Source of the DNA: Paenibacillus sp. HGH0039
Lineage (GTDB): Bacteria; Bacillota; Bacilli; Paenibacillales; NBRC-103111
Direction of reading: 5' to 3'
Assembly: GCF_000411255.1 (NCBI RefSeq)
Contig: NZ_KE150412.1
Location: 2,085,813 to 2,149,812, forward strand
DNA length: 64,000 nt
How positions within the stretch are numbered: the first letter of the stretch is position 1; each line of letters starts with the position of its first letter. The notes below the pieces were generated by a model. The model was given only the letters and a program-made list of their open reading frames with translations, was not told where the DNA came from and did not search any database. Of this stretch, positions 8,044-15,971 are shown one piece after another. A program made the translations under genes and the position numbers.

Positions 8044-8493
8044 TTATTTATTTTCATTCCAACCTACAAACCAGGCATCCCCCGTAAATTCATTCCAGTG
8101 GAGGACAAAACCTCCGGCCCTCACTTCCCACCCGCAAAACTGATCGTCTGCTCCAAAAATCTTGAAGAGTCGGGTCTCTTCCTGTTCAAAGCGTTCAAAT
8201 TTTAGAATCTCTAAGCTCTTAAAATCTGCGCAATTCATAGATTGAGGAATGCCTCCCTCCTGGAATCTAACAGCTTCATTTGATAGGACCTGCCGGAAAA
8301 CTAACATGCACCTGTCTGTGTTTTTAGCAACATTGTAGGGATTGAGCGGATGCCCCGGCAAAATGTTGACCGATTCAAGTTCAACAATAATCTCCCGTTC
8401 TTTTACCTCAATCCGTTCCACTAACGCATCATGAAAATCTATGTCATCAAAATGTACATCCGTGGAGGACTTTTTCCATGATTTCAAACTCAC
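8044..8493 (-). CDS. Uncharacterised 149-residue protein
   Basis: No family recognised with confidence. Composition and length (alternating beta-prone stretches, a FDDIDFHDALVERIEV start, several Trp near the end: GWEVRAGGFVLHWNEF) recall small cytosolic immunity-type proteins that follow contact-dependent toxins, but no toxin gene is in the window. It follows the 8501 gene by 7 bp, making a two-gene operon. No signal peptide. Confidence 0.55.
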   Translation of the reverse strand: MSLKSWKKSSTDVHFDDIDFHDALVERIEVKEREIIVELESVNILPGHPLNPYNVAKNTDRCMLVFRQVLSNEAVRFQEGGIPQSMNCADFKSLEILKFERFEQEETRLFKIFGADDQFCGWEVRAGGFVLHWNEFTGDAWFVGWNENK

Positions 8494-8500
8494 TCACCGC

Positions 8501-8842
8501 TCACCTAATAAAATACCGTATTAGCAGTTCTCTTGCTTTTTCAAAACTATTCAGTTCCTTCTGTAAGGCCGGATAGTCAGAGACCTTATTTTCAAAAAAC
8601 TTATAAGAAGGGAATCTTTCAAAAAAATTCATCTTCATTAAATGCATTTGTCGTGGTGGGATATTTTCTTCACTGCCGTTGAGGACATAACTAATCGTTC
8701 CTGCGACAGTCATACAATAATCGTTAAAATCGGCATTTAAACAAGCTTCCTCTGAGAGTAAAGAAAATTCAAGTTCAAAGTGTTGCTTTATCCGCTTAAG
8801 ATCCTTATAAGGAAAAGGGCCGGTTAATTCCAGATTATACAA
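8501..8842 (-). CDS. Uncharacterised 113-residue protein, possibly YxiJ-like
   Basis: A small, predominantly helical and charged cytosolic protein. The pattern of an N-terminal FPYKDLKRIKQHFE, a mid-region LNADFNDYCMTVAGTISYVLNG and a C-terminal LIRYFIR recalls YxiJ-like proteins of the Bacillus wapA region. I cannot confirm this without a search. It is the first gene of a pair with 8044. No membrane segment, no known catalytic motif. Confidence 0.5.
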   Translation of the reverse strand: MYNLELTGPFPYKDLKRIKQHFELEFSLLSEEACLNADFNDYCMTVAGTISYVLNGSEENIPPRQMHLMKMNFFERFPSYKFFENKVSDYPALQKELNSFEKARELLIRYFIR

Positions 8843-8952
8843 AAGCCTTACGTGTTCAATGATTTTTTCTCTTTTTATGATAGATCACCTTTTATTCATC
8901 TCGGACCCGATACTTCAGCAGAGCTAGCAACCCTCCGGCCACCCTCATTCCG

Positions 8953-9489
8953 TCAGCCAGGCTTATACTCCTCTTGAAGAATGCCCATATGCAGAATGTC
9001 GTGCCAGTTCCCTTCCCTGAATACCGCCTGCCGGGAGACTCCCTCCCGTTTGAACCCGATTTTTTCATAGAGGGCTACGGCCTTATCGTTAAAAGCAAAC
9101 ACCCGCAAGGATACCCGGTGCAGATTCAATTCAAGAAAAGCGTAATCGAGCAGCATTCTTAAGGACTCGTTTCCGTAGCCTTTGCCCCAAAATTCTTTCT
9201 CGCCGATGTCGAGGATGCACTCTGCGCTGCGGTTTTTATAATCGAGCTGAATCAAAGAGGTGATTCCGATGGGCCGCCCGGATTGCTTATCCAGGATCAT
9301 ATAGCTTTTGGACGTGCCCGACCCCAAAATCACCTGCTCCACAAATTGCCGGGTTTCCGCATAAGTAAACAAATCCAAGGAAGGACTGGTCGTTCTCATC
9401 ACTTCCATATCGTTTCTCCATGTGTGGTAAATGGCTGCGTCTTCTTCCGTCATTTTTCGGAAAGATACTCTAGAAGATTCAAATAACAT
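8953..9489 (-). CDS. GNAT-family N-acetyltransferase (RimJ/RimL type)
   Basis: About 178 residues from the ATG at 9489 (MLFESSRVSFRKM), chosen because AAGGAG lies 10 bases upstream; the longer frame is antisense-like junk inside the regulator gene. The acetyl-CoA motif A is seen as ILDIGEKEFWGKGYGNESLRML, followed by LHRVSLRVFAFNDKAVALYEKIGF, the standard end of RimJ/RimL-type enzymes that acetylate protein N-termini, sugars or small amines. It overlaps the 3' end of the TetR gene by 11 bp, so the two are co-expressed. The regulator probably controls it. Acceptor substrate unknown. Confidence 0.88.
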   Translation of the reverse strand: MLFESSRVSFRKMTEEDAAIYHTWRNDMEVMRTTSPSLDLFTYAETRQFVEQVILGSGTSKSYMILDKQSGRPIGITSLIQLDYKNRSAECILDIGEKEFWGKGYGNESLRMLLDYAFLELNLHRVSLRVFAFNDKAVALYEKIGFKREGVSRQAVFREGNWHDILHMGILQEEYKPG

Positions 9490-10132
9490 CCTCTTTGTTC
9501 TCCTTTTCCGTTGTCTCCGTCTTGTCTTGAACCGGACCGAGCATAGCTTCCAGGGTAAAAAGCAGAGCACCCAACTGCTCATTCACCTTCGTTTTCTCAG
9601 GACCCATATGGGCCGTATCCATGATTAGTCCATCCATGAACGAAATGAGATACCGTGAAATGGTTTCGGCCGGAAGCCGGAGTGCAAACTCGCCCTGGGC
9701 TGCCCCTTTTTCAAAAAATCCGGTCAGCACTTCCATGGTCCCTTCATAACGTGTCGCGATGTAAGGATAGATCTCCTTGTTGTTCCGGTATTGGGCCGAT
9801 GAGAAAAACTGTGAGTTCGCCAGCACCAAAGTCTCCTCTATGCTCCCGATTTCGGCCTGCTGCTTGTTAAGCCAATTCTTTATCTGCTGCCAACTGTTCT
9901 CACTGCGAAAATAAATCTCATGCTTCCGGTCCTCATGCCGCAGCAGTTCCAGATAGACATGCTCAATGTTATCGAAATAAGCATACAAAGCCCCCCTCGA
10001 CACACCGGCCGCCTCCATGATGTCTTGCATAGTCGCTCCGTTATACCCTTTGCGGATAAACACCTGTTTGGCCTTTTGCAGCAAGTCGATTTTCTTTTGC
10101 TTTTTATATTCTTCGTTCACTTTGGGAGACAT
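9479..10132 (-). CDS. TetR-family transcriptional regulator
   Basis: 217 residues from the ATG at 10132 (MSPKVNEEYKKQKK), which has GGAG eight bases upstream; an in-frame upstream Met lies at the operator and lacks a binding site. The N-terminal HTH reads LLQKAKQVFIRKGYNGATMQDIMEAAGVSRGALYAYF, a textbook TetR motif; the rest is a helical ligand-binding domain. The QacR/YfiR-like C-terminus suggests response to a small hydrophobic compound (inference). It is co-transcribed with the acetyltransferase and has a perfect palindrome in its own promoter region. Confidence 0.92.
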   Translation of the reverse strand: MSPKVNEEYKKQKKIDLLQKAKQVFIRKGYNGATMQDIMEAAGVSRGALYAYFDNIEHVYLELLRHEDRKHEIYFRSENSWQQIKNWLNKQQAEIGSIEETLVLANSQFFSSAQYRNNKEIYPYIATRYEGTMEVLTGFFEKGAAQGEFALRLPAETISRYLISFMDGLIMDTAHMGPEKTKVNEQLGALLFTLEAMLGPVQDKTETTEKENKEDVI

Positions 10133-10180
10133 CTTTTTTACTCCGTTCAAAAGCAAGGTATATGATGCTAGCTCGATTAT

Positions 10181-10200
10181 AAACGACATTCATGTCGTTT
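10181..10200. promoter_or_regulatory. Perfect palindromic operator for the TetR regulator
   Basis: AAACGACATTCATGTCGTTT, a 9-bp perfect inverted repeat with a 2-bp spacer, lies about 50 bp upstream of the regulator start. Size and symmetry match TetR-family operators. Confidence 0.75.
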
Positions 10201-10356
10201 TTCAATATGTGTTCCAAAATTAAACAGCACGCATCCAAAGAACGGACGTGTGCGCTATTCGTTATGTTCAGTAGTAGTGTAAATCTTTTAGACGGTTACA
10301 CGAACGATTTACCGCTCAGCAGTTATTGGCAAACCCGCATCCGTCGCTTGTTTTCA

Positions 10357-10386
10357 AATAAAAAAGAGAGGCCCTGAGCCCCTCTA
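10357..10386 (-). terminator. Terminator for the secreted-protein gene
   Basis: Minus strand AGAGG...CCTCT hairpin with GC-rich inner bases, followed by TCTTTTTTATTT. Confidence 0.6.
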
Positions 10387-10417
10387 AACTATTGCCATAG
10401 AAAAAATATTTACAAGA

Positions 10418-10858
10418 TCAGCTTACTTTAAAATTAAATTTATACGGGTTAGACTTGTCATAATCGAATCCACTCGGTCTAATTTTGAAGTAGATCTTAT
10501 CTCCAGGTTGAAGAGTCGAATTAAAGCCGTCGTGTTGTCCCGGACCGTTATCGTTTGTGTTCAAGATATACTCCCAGCCTCCTGCTGTAACAAGCACGAG
10601 CTGCAAATTATAATTTTTGCCGGCAGGAGAAAGCAAGGAGCCGGATAAATATTGAGTGCTGCTGGTGGAATTGGTCCAATAGAACCAATCTTCATCCGCT
10701 GCCGTATCCAGCGTCCATGTATAGTCTGTATTTGGGTAAACATTTAGGGCCTCGCTTCTTGTATCCGCTAACCCGGAAACGGCAAACGCAGACTGGGACG
10801 ACAATAATAGAGATGCGGTTACAACTAAGGCCGGGACAATTTTCTTCAATTTGAACAC
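10418..10858 (-). CDS. Small secreted protein, pre-peptidase C-terminal-like beta sandwich
   Basis: 146 residues. A clear Sec signal peptide (MFKLKKIVPALVVTASLLLSS..., cleavage after AFA near residue 26) is followed by about 120 beta-rich residues. DTAADEDWFYW, LQLVLVTAGG and LQPGDKIYFKIRPSG resemble the PPC (pre-peptidase C-terminal) domain, a small beta sandwich found on secreted proteases and elsewhere. Here it occurs alone, with no catalytic domain. Probably an exported accessory or surface-associated protein; function unknown. It is a single-gene unit with its own terminator. Confidence 0.75.
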   Translation of the reverse strand: MFKLKKIVPALVVTASLLLSSQSAFAVSGLADTRSEALNVYPNTDYTWTLDTAADEDWFYWTNSTSSTQYLSGSLLSPAGKNYNLQLVLVTAGGWEYILNTNDNGPGQHDGFNSTLQPGDKIYFKIRPSGFDYDKSNPYKFNFKVS

Positions 10859-11288
10859 AGTTGATCATCCTCCGTTTTAATCATTTGGTTTATTTATATA
10901 CAAACAACTATAATATACCATATTTATGATATCAAATCCATAACGGTCTTTTAGTAGAGAACATTCGGAGAATACTAAGCACGTGTGACCTGAATGAACT
11001 TTGAAAATCAAAAACCCGGGCCAAACCCAAGCTTTCGCCCGAATTCGCCCGGCTTTTAGCCGATTACCCTGCTCGTTAACTTAGTATCCGGCCGAGACAC
11101 GAGCAAGGCTTGTCTCCCTATCTTCATCGAATGCAAAAAGCGCCCGTACCCTGCTGTGAAAATACCCGCTCATTCGACACGGGGGAACACAATTCCCCCC
11201 TTCACGCAGCGCAGGGGAAAAACTATAGACTAGAAGAAAGCGCTATCATTTCCTATGATTGGGACAATTCCAATGCAAGGAGGTTATC
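10859..11288. other. Intergenic region upstream of the winged-helix gene
   Basis: About 430 bp without a convincing gene. It contains one copy of a dispersed repeat (11041-11070). The stretch from 11100 on is the likely 5' region of the plus-strand regulator at 11289; no clear consensus promoter is seen. Confidence 0.5.
11041..11070. repeat. Dispersed ~31-bp repeat, left copy
   Basis: GAATTCGCCCGGC followed by a short T-rich loop and TAGCCGATT...ACCCT. A second copy in the same orientation is at 18985-19018, so the two bracket the peptide-secretion/sensor-kinase module. The CGGC/GCCG part can form a small hairpin. Confidence 0.55.
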
Positions 11289-11651
11289 ATGATCCAAACG
11301 TCCATGATGAGAAGGGAAGAACCCGGGGACTATTTGATAATCAAATTAGGAGAAGAAGTGTGGTTTTACGAGTCGGGTTATTTCATAGTAAGAGGTGCAC
11401 AGCGCAGCTTTCTCACGATCACGGAAGCGCGTCTCTTTCATTTGTTTCTACAAAGACCTAATGAACGTATTTTCATCGAGGAGTTGATCGAGCATCTGGA
11501 GCGATTTTCCCCCTGCGCATTTACGGAGCAGAACGTGTATGTTCACATTAATCGCATCCGCAAAAAAATCGAAGAAAATCCCAAACAACCGCGTCTGTTA
11601 CTCAATACACGTCCAGGTTATCTTCTGAGTATAGAGGAAAGGGGCGGGTAA
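11289..11651 (+). CDS. Stand-alone winged-helix DNA-binding protein (OmpR/PhoB C-terminal type)
   Basis: 120 residues from the ATG at 11289, which has AAGGAGG five bases upstream. The sequence fits the OmpR/PhoB effector domain: FLTITEARLFHLFLQRPNERIF, the recognition helix TEQNVYVHINRIRKKIEENP, and the wing LLLNTRPGYLLSIEE. There is no receiver domain; only ~45 residues precede the DNA-binding part. It is convergent with the peptide-secretion operon and may be its regulator, perhaps working with the hybrid kinase at 16322, which has a receiver but lacks this kind of DNA-binding domain. That partnership is inference. Confidence 0.82.
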   Translation: MIQTSMMRREEPGDYLIIKLGEEVWFYESGYFIVRGAQRSFLTITEARLFHLFLQRPNERIFIEELIEHLERFSPCAFTEQNVYVHINRIRKKIEENPKQPRLLLNTRPGYLLSIEERGG

Positions 11652-11752
11652 TCCAGGTTCTTTTTCAAAATATGGAGGAAGTGCGAAGATAGCGTCCTGT
11701 CTTAAAATCCCCGTAAAATCCATTCCGTTCCGATCGTGCGTAACAGACAACA

Positions 11753-11782
11753 AAGGTGTATACCCGCTGCGTATACACCTTT
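11753..11782 (-). terminator. Terminator of the peptide-secretion operon (possibly bidirectional)
   Basis: AAGGTGTATAC / GTATACACCTT, an 11-bp perfect stem with a 7-base loop, between two convergent genes. The minus-strand side is followed by TTTGTTGT. Confidence 0.65.
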
Positions 11783-11815
11783 CCCCGTATAACGATTCTA
11801 TAGTCCATGCGGCTC

Positions 11816-12214
11816 CTAGATTTCATCGGCCGAAATAAAAACCGGATGCTCGGCAATGAGATTCGAATGACGATCGTGCATAACTACGCGATACACGCCT
11901 TCATCCTGTACCACGAATCGCATCTTCACATAAAAGTCGATGCCGGGCGGCATTTTTTCGTTCCGCATGTTCTTGACCTTCTTGAATTCGTACTCCCACA
12001 CGCTTTTTCCTTGAGGCGAATACGTCTTCAGGTACACCGACCGATCACCCGGTTCCAAAATCCAAAGCTTAACCCAGATCTCCAGCACCGCTACAGACGG
12101 GTAAGTATTCACTTTGACATAGTTTCGGATATTTTCGATGCTTAACTCTTTCGTTTGTTCGTTGCTCCACACCCGCTCGGCTACCACCAATTGGCCGCTC
12201 AAGACAGCATTCAT
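11816..12214 (-). CDS. Uncharacterised beta-rich 132-residue protein, last gene of the peptide operon
   Basis: A cytosolic-looking beta sandwich-like protein: repeated strands such as AVLEIWVKLWILEPGDRSVYLKTYSPQG, then PPGIDFYVKMRFVVQDEGVYRVVMHDRHSNLIAEHPVFI. The second half resembles DUF6941-type small proteins, but I cannot confirm it. Its ATG overlaps the stop of the upstream gene (ATGA at 12211-12214), so it is translationally coupled to the peptide-secretion operon. Possible roles are immunity, chaperone or adaptor; none is shown by sequence. Confidence 0.6.
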   Translation of the reverse strand: MNAVLSGQLVVAERVWSNEQTKELSIENIRNYVKVNTYPSVAVLEIWVKLWILEPGDRSVYLKTYSPQGKSVWEYEFKKVKNMRNEKMPPGIDFYVKMRFVVQDEGVYRVVMHDRHSNLIAEHPVFISADEI

Positions 12215-12678
12215 GACGCTCCCTCCTTAAGTGAAAAGTTCTTCTCATCTGTCTCCAAAAAAAGCTCAATTTCGCTGTAACGCTTAAGTTCTCGCCCGTT
12301 CCAGTGCAAGAGCTCGCTGCTCCCCCGCATCAGCCCGCTCCACCCGGAAGTCTTGGGCGTATGCATAGGGATCACTCGGGTACAGCCGCTCCATGACTTT
12401 GCTTTCAATTGCACCAGCCAAAGGGGTCCGTCAAAGACTACGACCAAATGCCGCCGATTGGCGGGCTGGCCCGACAGGATGGCGTCGATAGTTTTGTAGA
12501 CGGAATCCGTATAGTGCAGGGCCAGGAGAACTACATCTTCGGAAGAAGGGATTCCCAGGTCCGCAAGGGCACCGGCTAAGATTTTCTTCTCCCGATGCTG
12601 CAGGCGCCGCCGTTTCTTTCTGAGCAGGGTGTATAAGACGATGACACTGGCACAAAGTCCGAATAGGATTATGCTCAT
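12211..12678 (-). CDS. Single-span membrane protein of the peptide operon
   Basis: 155 residues from the ATG at 12678, which overlaps the MauE-like gene's stop as ATGA; the longer frame has no support. An N-terminal hydrophobic segment (MSIILFGLCASVIVLYTLL) followed by KKRRR predicts one membrane span with the bulk of the protein in the cytoplasm. The soluble part (ALADLGIPSSEDVVLLALHYTDSVY, RHLVVVFDGPLWLVQLKAKSW, ending SEIELFLETDEKNFSLKEG) matches no family I know. Coupled to genes on both sides. Likely an assembly or immunity factor (inference). Confidence 0.6.
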   Translation of the reverse strand: MSIILFGLCASVIVLYTLLRKKRRRLQHREKKILAGALADLGIPSSEDVVLLALHYTDSVYKTIDAILSGQPANRRHLVVVFDGPLWLVQLKAKSWSGCTRVIPMHTPKTSGWSGLMRGSSELLHWNGRELKRYSEIELFLETDEKNFSLKEGAS

Positions 12679-13190
12679 CCTTGTATGCGCAGCTCCTTTT
12701 CCCGCCGGGCGGTAATGAATACGTCCCCCGCCAGCCATAACCCAGTGACAGTTAAAGTAAGGGCCAGACCGAGCTCCAGGGGGCGGGTCGCAACGGGGAC
12801 TAGCGTTTTTGCGGCAATGAGCGACAGAAGAACTCCATTTCGCGTGGCCGGATAGCGATTCAGCCATTCGACTGTTCCGAAACAGGAGCAAGCGCCGTCT
12901 TCCCCCGCTTTCTTGCGGCGTTTAACCAGCAGCAGCGCAGTAAAAGCGAAGAGCAGGAGCGCGGACACCCCTTCCTTCCAGAACGAGAGCGCTCCCGTCA
13001 TATACGCGGCAAAAAGTATCAACTCCGCGGCCAGCACGGTATACGCGGCGGGAGTCAGCAAGCGGCCGGGCAGCACCCGGTAGGAAGCGATCGATAACCG
13101 GAAGTTCGCCATATTCGGAGCTTTGGTATAGAAGGACGCAAAAAAAACAAGCGATAGTATCAGATCCGCACTAAACGCAAGCCAGTACAT
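12675..13190 (-). CDS. MauE/DoxX-family redox-associated membrane protein
   Basis: 171 residues with four or five hydrophobic segments. It matches the MauE pattern: LPGRLLTPAAYTVLAAELILFAAYMTG, a basic loop KRRKKAGEDGACSCFG with a CSCFG motif near residue 95, then two further spans. MauE in methylamine dehydrogenase biogenesis helps form disulfides together with a thioredoxin-like partner (MauD). Here thioredoxin-like genes lie 6 bp and 2.2 kb upstream in the same operon, so a membrane redox relay acting on the cysteine-rich peptide is plausible. GGAGTGAACGGAG lies before the ATG. Confidence 0.82.
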   Translation of the reverse strand: MYWLAFSADLILSLVFFASFYTKAPNMANFRLSIASYRVLPGRLLTPAAYTVLAAELILFAAYMTGALSFWKEGVSALLLFAFTALLLVKRRKKAGEDGACSCFGTVEWLNRYPATRNGVLLSLIAAKTLVPVATRPLELGLALTLTVTGLWLAGDVFITARREKELRIQG

Positions 13191-13196
13191 CTCCGT

Positions 13197-13661
13197 TCAC
13201 TCCTCCGGCCGAAGGGCATCATGCAGATCCTGCATGCTGTGAATCGGAAAACCGCCGCTGATGATGCCGTATTGAAGCCGGAGAGCATAAGGCGTACTCT
13301 TGATTCCGTACTGGTTCTTCACGTCATCACTTACCGTCAAGACCGGGAACATGAATTCAAGGCTGTCCGCCATCATCCTATTCTCTTCAGCGCTTCCGCT
13401 GCTTGCCAAGATGAACGTACCCGTATAAGCCTCCGTAAAGTCCTTGACCTCCGGCAGAAGCTCGATGCAGCTCTTGCAGGTAAGGGAGATGAACCCGACC
13501 ATCGCATCCGGAACCGTCATGAGATCCAGGGGCAGTTCCTCATGGACGAACGGGTCGCCCAGACGCTGCGGCGGCGCCGGCTTTCCGCGCAAATGACGAG
13601 GCAGAAATTCGTCCTCCGCCGCCTCGCGGCTAAACAATTCCCGAAAGCTGATTTTGCCCAT
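13197..13661 (-). CDS. Thioredoxin-like / TlpA-like protein with CKSC motif
   Basis: 154 residues. VGFISLTCKSCIELLPEV carries a CxxC redox pair (CKSC) at the usual place after the first beta strand, and STPYALRLQYG supplies the cis-Pro region (TP) of the thioredoxin fold. No signal peptide, but the N-terminal ~50 residues (SREAAEDEFLPRHLRGKPAPPQRLG...) resemble TlpA/MauD-type entry segments. The start (ATG 13661) has AAGGAG upstream and lies inside the end of the ABC exporter gene (32-bp overlap). With the MauE-like protein just downstream it probably forms a disulfide-handling pair. Confidence 0.75.
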   Translation of the reverse strand: MGKISFRELFSREAAEDEFLPRHLRGKPAPPQRLGDPFVHEELPLDLMTVPDAMVGFISLTCKSCIELLPEVKDFTEAYTGTFILASSGSAEENRMMADSLEFMFPVLTVSDDVKNQYGIKSTPYALRLQYGIISGGFPIHSMQDLHDALRPEE

Positions 13662-15411
13662 ATTCTACTACTCCTTCCTGTGAATGTTGTTTGTTCCACA
13701 TCTCGTAATACCGATTTTTTTCCCTCAAAAGCGTATGATGGCTGCCCGTCTCCTCCACACGCCCATGATGCATGACGATAATGCGCGCGGCCAGCGCGGC
13801 CAATGTCAAATTGTGGGTCACCAGGATCGTCGTTCTGCCTTGACGCTCTTGTAAGATTTGCCGGATCAAGTCGCTTTCGACAGCCGGGTCCAATTCCGAG
13901 GTCGCCTCGTCAAGCAGGAGAACCGGACTTTCCTTATAAAGCGCCCGTGCGATCGCTATGCGCTGCCACTGTCCGCCCGAGATTTGTCTCGAGTGAAAAA
14001 ATTCGGTGCCAAGCCTTATCGTTAAGTCTTCGCGTATTGCCGCGGGGACGAGTGCCGGGTATCGCTGAATGAGCCGGTCCACCCTCGCCTTCACCTCTTC
14101 GGACGGTTCTTCCAAAGCGATATTTTCATAGACGCTGAGCGGATAACGCATAAAATCCTGATTGACGACGGAGATCAGCCGGAACCATTCCTCCCGGTCC
14201 AAGGCGTTGATATCCGCCCCATCCACGAAAACAGTTCCCGGCGGGACCTCATGCAGTCCCGTGATTACTTTGCCCAGCGTGGACTTGCCGGAGCCGTTCT
14301 CGCCGACGATCGCGATGACATCGCCGTGCTGCACATCCAGGTCTATATCCCTCAGTACAGGCTGCCCCATGTTCGGATAAATGAAGCTTAAGCCGCGAAT
14401 TTCCATCCTCTCCATCCCTGGTTGAGGCAGGGACTGCAGCCCTTCAGGAACCTGAACGTAGGAAGAGATGAACTTCGAGAACCTTTCGGTCAGCAATGGA
14501 ATTTGTTTGAACAACCGCATATGATAACTCATCGCAAGAAAACTTGTCTCGACGCTGGCGACGGCCGTCGTAATCGCTACATAATCGCCCAGCGTAATGC
14601 TGGATTGCACTAATTTCCGAATGAGAATCATTTGAATGATCAAAACTCCCGCAGGCTGAAAGATTCCGAGGCCGCTCCTCCATTTGAATTCATAGGTTTT
14701 CAGCATCATGGTTTTGCCGATCACTTCAAGGGCCGCGCGCTTCCAATGATTAAACAGAAAATTTTTGGCGCCGAAAATCATCGTTTCGCGCAGCGTTTGC
14801 GGCCTCACCAGCATATCGGACATCAGTCTGGAGGACATTTGATACTGGGATATGTTTCTGAGGTGGGTCTCTATTTTAAAAGCTTGCAAGGTTTCAAAAA
14901 TAAAGTTCGGAAGTGCGAAAGCCACGAGCACCGCAAATGCAAGCCAGCTGTATTCGACAATCAAATATCCGTACATCCCGAGCTGAAGAACCTGCTGCGC
15001 CAGACTGATCATCGAATTGATCAACTGCTGGACATTGTGCATATGGTTCCGGGCCAGGTTGACGTCATTCATATATTCCGGCGTCTCCACGGAGGTAATC
15101 GTTGCGGGCTGAATCCGGCTGTATAAGTAATGCTCCAGCCGGTAAACGACACGCATCGACAAGTGTTCGTCGAGCAGCCTGGACAAGTAATTCAAGACAG
15201 CCTCCAGCAGCTTCACCGCGGCAATCACACAAGCAATCGAAACGAGTGGAGACCAGCCCCTGAATTGAGCGATCCCGTCGAACAGTTGTTTGTTCAATTG
15301 AAAGCCGGCCCATCCGGCCAGCGGCAGCAGTGCCAAGACAGCCGCAATCAGGAATACAAGGCGAAGAGAGCCCTGCACCATAAGCCGAAACCAGAACCAG
15401 AAAGATTTCAT
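13630..15411 (-). CDS. ABC exporter (fused membrane and ATPase domains), candidate peptide transporter
   Basis: 593 residues from the ATG at 15411, which overlaps the preceding stop as ATGA. An N-terminal six-span membrane domain (about residues 10-320) is followed by an ATPase: Walker A GENGSGKST near 400, signature ISGGQWQRIAIARAL near 500, Walker B VLLLDEATSELDP, and H-loop ILVTHN. There is no N-terminal C39 peptidase domain, so it does not cleave a double-glycine leader, consistent with the leaderless look of the small peptide encoded at the head of the operon. Most likely it exports that peptide. Confidence 0.88.
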   Translation of the reverse strand: MKSFWFWFRLMVQGSLRLVFLIAAVLALLPLAGWAGFQLNKQLFDGIAQFRGWSPLVSIACVIAAVKLLEAVLNYLSRLLDEHLSMRVVYRLEHYLYSRIQPATITSVETPEYMNDVNLARNHMHNVQQLINSMISLAQQVLQLGMYGYLIVEYSWLAFAVLVAFALPNFIFETLQAFKIETHLRNISQYQMSSRLMSDMLVRPQTLRETMIFGAKNFLFNHWKRAALEVIGKTMMLKTYEFKWRSGLGIFQPAGVLIIQMILIRKLVQSSITLGDYVAITTAVASVETSFLAMSYHMRLFKQIPLLTERFSKFISSYVQVPEGLQSLPQPGMERMEIRGLSFIYPNMGQPVLRDIDLDVQHGDVIAIVGENGSGKSTLGKVITGLHEVPPGTVFVDGADINALDREEWFRLISVVNQDFMRYPLSVYENIALEEPSEEVKARVDRLIQRYPALVPAAIREDLTIRLGTEFFHSRQISGGQWQRIAIARALYKESPVLLLDEATSELDPAVESDLIRQILQERQGRTTILVTHNLTLAALAARIIVMHHGRVEETGSHHTLLREKNRYYEMWNKQHSQEGVVEYGQNQLSGIV

Positions 15412-15881
15412 CGTATTTCCCGGTGAAACCGGTGAAAGGGCTCGACCACATTCATAAACATTCTCCGTACGCCGCAAGTGGCATGAGCGATAATTTGCCC
15501 TTCGATATTGATTCCGTAGGACCAAGGGTACCCGAAAATCTTAAGCTCCTCGACCAGCACCCGATCCGGGACGTGATAAAGCAGGGCGCTTTCGTGAAAA
15601 GCTTCCTTTGCCCGCTCGAACGTCTCATCGTCCGTTTCGATAAGAATGACCAGACGATAACCGGGAAAGCTCTCGATAAATTCATTTACTATTTCCATCG
15701 CTTCCAGACAAGGCGCGCATGTCGTACTGACGACGGCCACAATCAAATAGCGGTCGATCAAATCATACAATTTCAGCGAGCTTTGGGGGTCTATCGTGAT
15801 ATTGGGCAAATAATCTCCAATCATCCAATGGTTTTGCGGTTTCAAAAAATCCGGCAATTCCTTTTTTACGGGAGACTGCAT
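15408..15881 (-). CDS. Thioredoxin-like protein with CAPC motif
   Basis: 157 residues of thioredoxin-fold sequence: LIVAVVSTTCAPCLEAMEIVNEF has the redox pair CAPC near residues 56-59 after a beta strand, and FGYPWSYGINIEGQIIAH gives the cis-Pro and last strands. It resembles the AhpC-TSA/TlpA group. No clear signal peptide, so unless the N-terminus is anchored it is cytosolic. It is the first gene after the six-cysteine peptide, separated from it only by a strong hairpin, and its stop is coupled to the ABC exporter. Candidate oxidant or isomerase for the peptide's cysteines. Confidence 0.75.
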   Translation of the reverse strand: MQSPVKKELPDFLKPQNHWMIGDYLPNITIDPQSSLKLYDLIDRYLIVAVVSTTCAPCLEAMEIVNEFIESFPGYRLVILIETDDETFERAKEAFHESALLYHVPDRVLVEELKIFGYPWSYGINIEGQIIAHATCGVRRMFMNVVEPFHRFHREIR

Positions 15882-15919
15882 AAGGCATGGTTCTCCTTCC
15901 GCTTATAATGAATGGCTAT

Positions 15920-15962
15920 ATAACAGAAGTATCCCTCAAACTGAGGGATACGCTTCTGTTAT
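15920..15962 (-). terminator. Long hairpin between the six-cysteine peptide and downstream genes
   Basis: ATAACAGAAG pairs with CTTCTGTTAT and TATCCCTCA with TGAGGGATA: 19 base pairs in all with a 2-base bulge and 3-base loop. No long T-run follows. Placement just after a short, highly translatable peptide gene is typical of partial terminators or processing hairpins that let the precursor be made in excess. Confidence 0.65.
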
Positions 15963-15971
15963 TTCAGAGAA

